A DNA stretch of 5,335 nt from Melioribacteraceae bacterium (GTDB lineage: Bacteria; Bacteroidota; Ignavibacteria; Ignavibacteriales; Melioribacteraceae): assembly GCA_026987055.1 (NCBI GenBank), contig JALSNL010000041.1, positions 1 to 5,335 on the forward strand, given 5' to 3'. This document shows, one piece after another, positions 1-5,335 of the stretch. Positions within the stretch are counted from its first letter, which is position 1. Every line of letters begins with the position of its first letter. The notes below the pieces were generated by a model. That model did no database searches, was not told the DNA's origin, and saw nothing but the letters and a program-made list of their open reading frames with translations. The position numbers were made by a program, and so were the translations under genes.

Positions 1-718
1 TAACCTTTCTCGGATCGGCAGATAAAATTCCGTTTACGTCCGTCCATATTTCAATTTCTTTTGCTTTTAGTGCCGCACCAATAATTGATGCGGTTAAATC
101 GGAACCACCGCGCCCGAGTGTTGTTATTTCGTCCGATTTATTAGAGGCAATAAAGCCGGTTATAATTTGTAAGTTTTTATGTTCTTTGAAATAATTTTTT
201 ATATTCTTGTTTGTTAATTTATAATCAACACTTGCATTTCCGAAATTACTGTTTGTTTTAATTATTCCGGTTGCATCTAAAAATTCACAATCAATATTTT
301 TGCTTTTTAATGCTTCCGAAATAATATAAGCGGAAAGACGTTCACCGTAACTTACAATGCTATCAACTATTCTAGGTGTTAATTCTTTTAATAAATATAC
401 TCCTTTTAAAATATCTTTTAGTTCTTCAAATGTATTGGCAATAATGTTTTGAACAGATTTCGTTTTACTATTAGAAACAAGAGTTTCAAAAATTTCAAAA
501 TGTTTTAAGCGTAACGATTGATAAATTCCCAAATAAGAATCGTCTCTTTGAAAAGCTTTTTCCGCAAGCTCTATAAGTTGATTAGTAACGCCACTAAATG
601 CAGAAAAGACAACAGCAATTTCTTCGTTATTGTTTTTATAGTTTTGTATAATATCAATTACTTGATTTATTCTTTCGGCATTGCCAACGGAAGTTCCGCC
701 AAATTTTAATATTTTCAT
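1..718 (-). CDS. Aspartokinase, N-terminal 239 residues (3' end outside the window); possibly ThrA-type bifunctional enzyme
   Basis: This cytoplasmic enzyme phosphorylates L-aspartate with ATP to give 4-phospho-L-aspartate, the first step toward lysine, threonine and methionine. Translating the minus strand from the ATG at 716-718 gives an open frame to the left edge. It shows the amino-acid-kinase signature KFGGTS (residues 5-10), the aspartokinase motif GERLSA (125-130), GFIA (188-191), the glycine-rich TLGRGGSD (200-207) and WTDVNGI followed by DPR (225-237). These are the ATP- and aspartate-binding elements of the family, and none is missing. The start is firm because KFGGTS normally lies within the first ten residues. 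No Shine-Dalgarno sequence precedes it. The piece covers most of the kinase domain; the ACT regulatory domains, and any homoserine dehydrogenase domain, would lie beyond base 1. Monofunctional enzymes have about 400-450 residues and ThrA fusions about 820, so the visible part cannot decide between LysC and ThrA. The opening MKILKFGGTSVGNAERI resembles ThrA, which is a weak hint only. Confidence 0.95.
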   Translation of the reverse strand, partial: MKILKFGGTSVGNAERINQVIDIIQNYKNNNEEIAVVFSAFSGVTNQLIELAEKAFQRDDSYLGIYQSLRLKHFEIFETLVSNSKTKSVQNIIANTFEELKDILKGVYLLKELTPRIVDSIVSYGERLSAYIISEALKSKNIDCEFLDATGIIKTNSNFGNASVDYKLTNKNIKNYFKEHKNLQIITGFIASNKSDEITTLGRGGSDLTASIIGAALKAKEIEIWTDVNGILSADPRKV

Positions 719-935
719 CAGTTTATATTTTTAAGTTTTTATATAATGTATGAATATTCTACGTATATAAAATTAACATTTACTATTGCGTTCTAAAAAA
801 TTGTTTAATAAAACTTTGATTATATAAATATTGAAAATGAACCACAACAAATTATTAAAATTTATTGATACAATACTCTGAAATGCCAAAGATTTTACAA
901 TAAAATGAATTTTAATACGAGGAGTAAGCTTTCTA
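719..935. other. Intergenic gap between the patatin gene and the aspartokinase gene
   Basis: This very AT-rich 217-bp stretch has no convincing gene on either strand. The only ATG-started frame close to the aspartokinase on its strand is six codons long and is not rich in threonine, lysine or isoleucine codons, so it does not look like an attenuator leader peptide. I see no hairpin followed by a T run, so no clear intrinsic terminator for the patatin gene. A candidate promoter facing the aspartokinase and the left arm of a weak inverted repeat are listed separately. Confidence 0.6.
819..847 (-). promoter_or_regulatory. Candidate sigma70-like promoter for the aspartokinase gene
   Basis: On the minus strand, TTGTGG (842-847) is followed after exactly 17 bases by TATAAT (819-824), a perfect -10 hexamer with a partial -35. 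Transcription would begin near 812, leaving an untranslated leader of about 90 bases before the ATG at 718. I found no match to the Bacteroidota -7 consensus TAnnTTTG in this gap. In such AT-rich DNA a TATAAT can arise by chance, so the support is the spacing together with the TTGTG, and the call is tentative. Confidence 0.35.
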
Positions 936-961
936 CTAATAGTAATATCCTATTGTAAAAT
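892..961. repeat. 11-bp inverted repeat flanking the patatin stop codon
   Basis: ATTTTACAATA at 892-902 is the exact reverse complement of TATTGTAAAAT at 951-961, with 48 bases between the arms. The stop codon of the patatin gene (936-938) lies in the intervening stretch. On the transcribed minus strand the second arm is not followed by a T run, so it does not look like a standard intrinsic terminator. It may be a weak mRNA 3'-end structure or chance pairing in AT-rich DNA. Confidence 0.3.
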
Positions 962-3644
962 AAAAGTAGGGTCTTGTTGAACTAATAATATTTTTAGGAA
1001 GCGTTTTCTTAAATATAAAACTTTTACCAACGGAAAATTCTGCTGGTCCAATTGGCGTATCAAATGAAATTGTTAAACCGATTCCATGCTTAAGTTTTTT
1101 AAATTTAATTTGTTCTTGGTTTTCCCAGGAAGAACCAATATTATATCTTAATTTTAAGTATGTATCAAAATAAATTTTGAATGGTAACCTATATCTGTAT
1201 TCTGCCGAAGCAATAAAAATCTGTCTGCCTCTGTATTCATAATCTCTAAAACCCAAAAAATTTTTTTGTCCGCCAAAAGAAAAGTGTTCGGAAAGCGGTA
1301 GTGTATTATCTGCAAATCCCAAAACTAAACTTGGTATAAAAACAATTTGGTTGGATAAAGAAAAATAACTTCTGTAGTTCAACCAATATTTAATAAAACT
1401 AACATCACCACCTAAAACTTTTTGTGCTGTTTCATAATAAGTATTTAGAAACGAACCCTTTGTTGGAAACGGATATTTATTTTGTGTATCTATTTGTAAT
1501 TTGATTTTTATGCTACTTATTTTTTTCTTGTAGGTCAATTCGCTTGGAAAGGTTAGCAGGCTATTTATTCTGTCTATTTGATATTTACCAACGGCTGTTA
1601 AAGTGCCAACCTTTTTAAGGTGTGTTCCTAAACCCAATGATAAACCGTAAAAATATTGACGATATTCACCGCTTTTAGTTCTGGAAAGAACTCTTTCGTT
1701 TTTTACAACATCATCTTTGTAAGTATTAATGTCGTTAAATTTATAATAGCCTTGTATTTTATAAGTAAGATATGTATTGAAAATTCTATTTGCCCTATGT
1801 TCAAGTATAAAAGCAAAATTTCTAATTCCTCCGGAAATACTTGCTCCTAATTCCGTAGCTGTGCCCAAAATATTTTCGTTTCGTAAATCTACAGCTATTT
1901 GGGAATAATATTCGTTATCCATACGTAAGCCTATTCTTAAAACAACAGGTAATTTTTCTTCCAATTTAATTTTCATTGTTTGTAAAGAATTTTTCTTCTT
2001 AAAACTTAAATCAATATCATTAAATAAATCGGTGGAAGATAAATTATTTAGTCCTTGCTTAAGATTATTATACTTTACCAGATCTCCTTTGTTAGTTGAA
2101 AACTCTCTTGTAATTACTCCAACATCCGTATTTTTATTTCCTTCTATAAGTAATTCCCCAACAACACCTTCGGAAATTTCTATAATTAGTTTCCCTGTAT
2201 ATTTATCAAAAACAATATCATTAATCGTAGCCAAGGGGAAGCCTTGTTTTCTATATATTTTTAATACTTTCAGAAGTACATTTAATATTTTTTTTGTGTT
2301 ATAGGGTTGATTTAAAAGCCGATTAAGTAAACTATCTAATTGTTTTTTATTAACCGAAGACACACCAACAGTTTCAATGGAACTAACTGACTTATTTTTA
2401 ATATATGTTACTTTTAGTAATTCGGTATTTTTATCTATTGAGATTGTTGCCGAGATATTATTATAATTACCGGAATTAAAATAAGAGTATAAATAATATT
2501 TTATTTGAGCATTTGATAGTGAATCATAAAGCAAATATTTTTTATAAATTTCTTTTTCCATAAAATTAGGATTTTGAGGTATTGCCAAATTTTTATAAGT
2601 TCTATTTTCTTTAGATAAGTTTTTTATAAATTTTTTCTTTACCAGAGCATTTGTAAATCCTATTTTTCTTAATGTGTTTTTATATCCCTCCTCAATTAAC
2701 TTATGTAAATTGGAGAAATCCGTATTTTTTCTTTTTCCGAGTTTTTGCTCAATTAGAATATCTGCATATTTTTTCCCTTCTTCTTTTAATTTTTGTGCCG
2801 GAATGCTTATAAGCTGATCTGCAATTTCCCAAGGAAAGTTAAGTTCCTTTTCGGTTCTAAGTTTGCTTGTAGCATCCGATGCAATTATAAAATCAGCATT
2901 ATTTTCCTGTGCTGTTTTAATAGGTAAATTATCTACCAAACCGCCGTCAACCAAATATTGCGAGCCAAGCTTTATTGGTGGAAGCAAAAATGAAACGCTG
3001 GAGCTGCTTCTCATTGCTAAACTTAAAGAACCTTTATTTAATACAATTTTTTCACCTGTAACCAAATCTGTGCTTACAGCTCTAAAGTTATAAAGTAGGT
3101 TATCAAAAGAATTGAAATTATTTATAGGAGCATTTAATGTAAGAAGTGTTAAAAGATTAGAAATTTTATAGCCACTATTTATCGATTTAGGAAGAACAAG
3201 CTTAAATCCATCCAATCGAAATGTTAGTATAGCTTTATCTTCGGTAATTTTTTGATCGATAAAAAGATTCTTTCTGCTTAAGCTATTTGAAGAAAAAAGA
3301 TTATTCCAATTAACCGAACACATTATCGAATCAATTTCTTTAACACTGTAACCAACAGAATATAATCCTCCGATGACACTACCCATGCTAGTTCCAACAA
3401 TGTAATCAACCGGAATTTCCATCTCTTCTATGGCTTGTAATACTCCGATATGAGAAATAGCTCTTGCTCCGCCGCCGCTAAGTACTAACGCTACTGTTGG
3501 TTTTTCATAAGGAATTTTTTTTATTAAACCGAATGGCAGGTGTTTTTCTTTGAATTTTAAATTAAGCTGGATTGTTTCTTGGGCATTAGAAACACTTAAA
3601 AACATAACAAGGAAAAACAAAGGTAATAATTTTAATTTAGTCAT
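936..3644 (-). CDS. Patatin-like phospholipase with POTRA repeats and C-terminal outer-membrane beta-barrel
   Basis: This is a predicted outer-membrane lipid acyl hydrolase of 902 residues. Residues 1-22 form a signal peptide: MTKLK, a hydrophobic run, then SNA before Q. The patatin domain (about 49-260) has the oxyanion loop GGGAR (57-61), the nucleophile elbow GTSMG (84-88, Ser86) and the second dyad residue in DGG (Asp233), so the active site is intact. Residues about 420-493 and 494-566 look like two POTRA domains (the second begins GELLIEGN), and about 345-418 may be a degenerate third. The rest is beta-barrel rich, with the patatin-barrel motif FGGQKNFLGF (790-799) and an aromatic C-terminal end (GYYY). 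This layout is that of the PlpD/FplA-like, type Vd-related family, although those usually have one POTRA. An in-frame TTG directly precedes the ATG at 3642-3644; I prefer the ATG. No Shine-Dalgarno is evident. A putative yidC terminator lies upstream, so it is probably transcribed separately. Whether the patatin domain is exported to the surface or stays periplasmic cannot be told from the sequence, and the substrate is unknown. Confidence 0.93.
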   Translation of the reverse strand: MTKLKLLPLFFLVMFLSVSNAQETIQLNLKFKEKHLPFGLIKKIPYEKPTVALVLSGGGARAISHIGVLQAIEEMEIPVDYIVGTSMGSVIGGLYSVGYSVKEIDSIMCSVNWNNLFSSNSLSRKNLFIDQKITEDKAILTFRLDGFKLVLPKSINSGYKISNLLTLLTLNAPINNFNSFDNLLYNFRAVSTDLVTGEKIVLNKGSLSLAMRSSSSVSFLLPPIKLGSQYLVDGGLVDNLPIKTAQENNADFIIASDATSKLRTEKELNFPWEIADQLISIPAQKLKEEGKKYADILIEQKLGKRKNTDFSNLHKLIEEGYKNTLRKIGFTNALVKKKFIKNLSKENRTYKNLAIPQNPNFMEKEIYKKYLLYDSLSNAQIKYYLYSYFNSGNYNNISATISIDKNTELLKVTYIKNKSVSSIETVGVSSVNKKQLDSLLNRLLNQPYNTKKILNVLLKVLKIYRKQGFPLATINDIVFDKYTGKLIIEISEGVVGELLIEGNKNTDVGVITREFSTNKGDLVKYNNLKQGLNNLSSTDLFNDIDLSFKKKNSLQTMKIKLEEKLPVVLRIGLRMDNEYYSQIAVDLRNENILGTATELGASISGGIRNFAFILEHRANRIFNTYLTYKIQGYYKFNDINTYKDDVVKNERVLSRTKSGEYRQYFYGLSLGLGTHLKKVGTLTAVGKYQIDRINSLLTFPSELTYKKKISSIKIKLQIDTQNKYPFPTKGSFLNTYYETAQKVLGGDVSFIKYWLNYRSYFSLSNQIVFIPSLVLGFADNTLPLSEHFSFGGQKNFLGFRDYEYRGRQIFIASAEYRYRLPFKIYFDTYLKLRYNIGSSWENQEQIKFKKLKHGIGLTISFDTPIGPAEFSVGKSFIFKKTLPKNIISSTRPYFYFTIGYYY

Positions 3645-3660
3645 CAATAATTCTTTTGAC

Positions 3661-3717
3661 CATTATAAAAAAATGAAACTTACAATAAGTTTTACAAATA
3701 AACCATTGTAAGTTTCA
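3661..3717 (-). terminator. Probable intrinsic terminator of yidC
   Basis: TGAAACTTACAAT (3674-3686) and ATTGTAAGTTTCA (3705-3717) are perfect 13-bp inverted arms around an 18-base loop, beginning 24 bases past the yidC stop codon. Read on the minus strand, the stem is followed at once by ATTTTTTTATAATG, a run of seven T's. On the plus strand the flank is AAATAATAAAAG, with no T run, so the element is oriented to end yidC transcripts. The stem is AT-rich, hence weaker than a classic GC-rich terminator, but its length and perfection make chance unlikely. Confidence 0.7.
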
Positions 3718-3740
3718 AATAATAAAAGCAATTATATTTT

Positions 3741-5335
3741 CTATCTTTTTCCTTTTTTACCGGATTGTTGTTTTTGTGCTTTTTGTTGTTGCTCGGCGGC
3801 TTCCATCATTTTTTGCATAAATCCTTTTTTCTTTTTGGGATTTTTTACAGGAACCAGTTCATCGCCTTTTTGTTTATTTATATAGTATTGTTGACCAACC
3901 GAGAAAATATTAAACATTAAATAATACAGATTAAGCCCTGAGGACATTCCCATAAACATTAAAGGCATCAAAATAGGCATCATATAAGTCATTGCTTTCT
4001 GGTTGGGATCTTGTACGCTCATTTTTTGTTGTAAAAACATTGTTATTCCTAATAACGGAGCTAGTCCGGTAATTGCCGATCCGATAATTGGCAAACTAAA
4101 GGGAAGATGGAAAATAACATCGGGAGCTGATAAATTTGTTATCCACCAAATAAACGGTGCTTGTCTTAATTCAATGGCAATACTGAAGAATGTAAAAAGA
4201 GCAAAAAGAATTGGCATTTGCAAAAGCATTGGCAAACAACCTCCGGCAGGATTAACACCATAGGTTGAATAAAGCTTCATAGTTTCTTTTTGTATTTTCT
4301 GTTGGTCATCTTTATATTTTTCTTTTAACTCCTTTATTTTGGGCTGAAGCATCTGCATTTTTTTCATTGATTTATAGCTTTGTTTTGTTAGCGGATACAA
4401 AGCTATTTTCAATATTATAGTAAAAACTATAATTACAAAACCGTAATTAGGTATAAATAAATGGAGGAATTTAAATAAAGGTAACAATAAATATTCTGAA
4501 ATTGGACGTGTAATAAATTTTAGTCCCAGAAAACTGCCGAATTCAAATATAGCTTGATAGTTATTTCCTTTGGCTTTCAATAAATCATAATCAATTGGTC
4601 CTATATAAAGATCATAACTATCTTTTTGATGTTTTTGGTTATTAAATGGGACTCTTAAAGTAGCAGTATAATATTCTCTATCGCCATATTGGTTTTTTAT
4701 ATGTGTGCCTTTAAAATCCGCGCCACCTTCGTTACTTGGGTTTTTAGGAGCAACAATCACTGTAAAATATTTATTTCTTACGCCAACCCAATCTATTTTC
4801 CCATTTAGGGTTTTAGTTTCTACTTCGCCAACTTTGTCGGCATCAATAAAAACTTTCTCACCACCCGTATAAGCAGCAGCATTTGAGTATCTAGCTTCTT
4901 GAACCGAATTACGTTCAACAAAATTTAAACCGTGCGTCCATTCAACATCATACCTATAGTTACTAACAATGTCATCCATGTTATCAAAAGAAATATCAAC
5001 TGTTGCCGAATAATCATTAGCAAAAAATTTGAAGCTTTTTGTTATACTTTTATTTTCGGCTACTTTAAATACAAAGTTAATTTGTACAGAATCTTTTTGA
5101 GTAATCTTTATGCGACCTTTATTAATATTGCCTTCAAAAGTCAAATTTTTTGTATTTACAAGTTTTCCTTCTTTTGTTACAAAAACAATATTAAAATCTC
5201 CACCGTCTTTAGAATAATTTATGAGCTGAACATGAGTATCATAAAAATTAGAAGTATCTTTTACATCATTATGATACCATGTTTTATATTTTTTAAGAAA
5301 ATATTTTTTTATCCTTCCGCCCTTGCTTGTTAATT
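3741..5335 (-). CDS. yidC: Membrane protein insertase YidC, lacking its N-terminus (5' end outside the window)
   Basis: YidC inserts and folds inner-membrane proteins, alone or with SecYEG. The frame runs 530 codons from the edge to the TAG at 3741-3743. The first visible residues, LTSKGGRIKKYFLKKYKTW, match the start of the periplasmic domain, so only the first transmembrane helix and linker (about 60-80 residues) are missing. In window numbering, the beta-rich periplasmic domain spans about 1-265 and includes IDWVGVRNKYF (180-190). The conserved core follows: a membrane segment (about 296-313), YPLT (313-316), a charged cytoplasmic loop with MLQPKIKELKEKYKDD (328-343), VNPAGGCLPMLLQMPI (360-375), then helices at about 369-386, 417-434 and 451-473. 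The tail (about 495-530) is rich in Lys and Gln and may contact the ribosome. A TTG at 5142-5144 could be mistaken for a start, but homology continues upstream of it. Lys309 occupies the position of the conserved groove arginine (Arg366 in E. coli). Confidence 0.97.
   Translation of the reverse strand, partial: LTSKGGRIKKYFLKKYKTWYHNDVKDTSNFYDTHVQLINYSKDGGDFNIVFVTKEGKLVNTKNLTFEGNINKGRIKITQKDSVQINFVFKVAENKSITKSFKFFANDYSATVDISFDNMDDIVSNYRYDVEWTHGLNFVERNSVQEARYSNAAAYTGGEKVFIDADKVGEVETKTLNGKIDWVGVRNKYFTVIVAPKNPSNEGGADFKGTHIKNQYGDREYYTATLRVPFNNQKHQKDSYDLYIGPIDYDLLKAKGNNYQAIFEFGSFLGLKFITRPISEYLLLPLFKFLHLFIPNYGFVIIVFTIILKIALYPLTKQSYKSMKKMQMLQPKIKELKEKYKDDQQKIQKETMKLYSTYGVNPAGGCLPMLLQMPILFALFTFFSIAIELRQAPFIWWITNLSAPDVIFHLPFSLPIIGSAITGLAPLLGITMFLQQKMSVQDPNQKAMTYMMPILMPLMFMGMSSGLNLYYLMFNIFSVGQQYYINKQKGDELVPVKNPKKKKGFMQKMMEAAEQQQKAQKQQSGKKGKR

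Noticed and set aside
518..709. Plus-strand open frame of 63 codons
   Set aside because: It lies wholly opposite the aspartokinase coding sequence, whose motifs are clear. The product is low-complexity and resembles no family I know.
803..860. 8-bp inverted repeat TTTAATAA/TTATTAAA in the gap before the aspartokinase gene
   Set aside because: It is made only of A and T, the arms are 40 bases apart, and such pairs are expected by chance in this composition.
901..914. Short palindrome TAAAATGAATTTTA as a terminator of the patatin gene
   Set aside because: It has a six-pair all-AT stem with a two-base loop and no T run after it, which is not a credible terminator.
934..944. Palindrome TACTAATAGTA at the patatin stop codon
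   Set aside because: It arises from the Tyr-Tyr codons plus the TAG stop and needs no other explanation.
1656..3093. Three plus-strand open frames (1656-1850, 2032-2304, 2863-3093)
   Set aside because: All are antisense to the patatin-barrel gene, whose whole frame is supported by domain motifs. The antisense products show no recognisable features.
3645..3647. TTG as the start of the patatin gene
   Set aside because: It is followed immediately by an ATG in the same frame, and the signal peptide is complete from the ATG. Choosing the ATG changes the protein by only one residue.
4003..4263. Plus-strand open frame of 86 codons
   Set aside because: It is antisense to the most conserved part of yidC and is explained by that gene's codon content.
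5142..5144. TTG as the yidC start codon
   Set aside because: Codons upstream of it stay open for 63 residues and encode a recognisable YidC periplasmic-domain start (LTSKGGRIKKYFLKKY), so the real start is beyond the right edge.
4932..5333. Plus-strand open frame of 133 codons rich in Ile, Phe and Tyr
   Set aside because: It is antisense to the yidC periplasmic domain, whose frame is open to the window edge and shows family motifs. The hydrophobic look is the mirror of Lys/Asn-rich codons.

Overview
The window is AT-rich (roughly one third G+C by eye). It holds three genes, all read from the minus strand, in the order yidC (right edge, 5' end outside the window), a patatin/POTRA/beta-barrel outer-membrane protein, and an aspartokinase (left edge, 3' end outside the window). 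All three protein types are typical of Gram-negative bacteria. The low GC, the lack of Shine-Dalgarno sequences at the two visible starts, the YidC sequence style and the patatin-barrel architecture suggest a member of the Bacteroidota/Chlorobiota/Ignavibacteriota group. That placement is inferred from impression, not from a tree.

Right part (about 3741-5335): most of yidC, the inner-membrane insertase. It covers the periplasmic domain, the conserved membrane core and a very basic C-terminal tail. Translation continues in frame without a stop to the window edge, so the gene starts outside. Between yidC and the next gene (3648-3740) a perfect 13-bp inverted repeat is followed by a T run on the transcribed strand, a likely intrinsic terminator for yidC.

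Middle (936-3644): a complete 902-residue patatin-like phospholipase with a signal peptide, an intact Ser/Asp dyad, POTRA-like repeats and a C-terminal Omp85-type barrel. A 217-bp gap (719-935) follows. It contains a plausible sigma70-type promoter facing the aspartokinase and a weak inverted repeat around the patatin stop codon, and no gene that I can see.

Left part (1-718): the first 239 residues of an aspartokinase, either monofunctional or the N-terminal part of a bifunctional aspartokinase/homoserine dehydrogenase. The yidC and patatin products both act in the cell envelope, whereas the aspartokinase belongs to amino-acid biosynthesis, so the three genes probably form no single functional unit. 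I found no mobile element, CRISPR array, RNA gene or evident novel system. The window looks like ordinary chromosomal sequence with a few small points worth checking.
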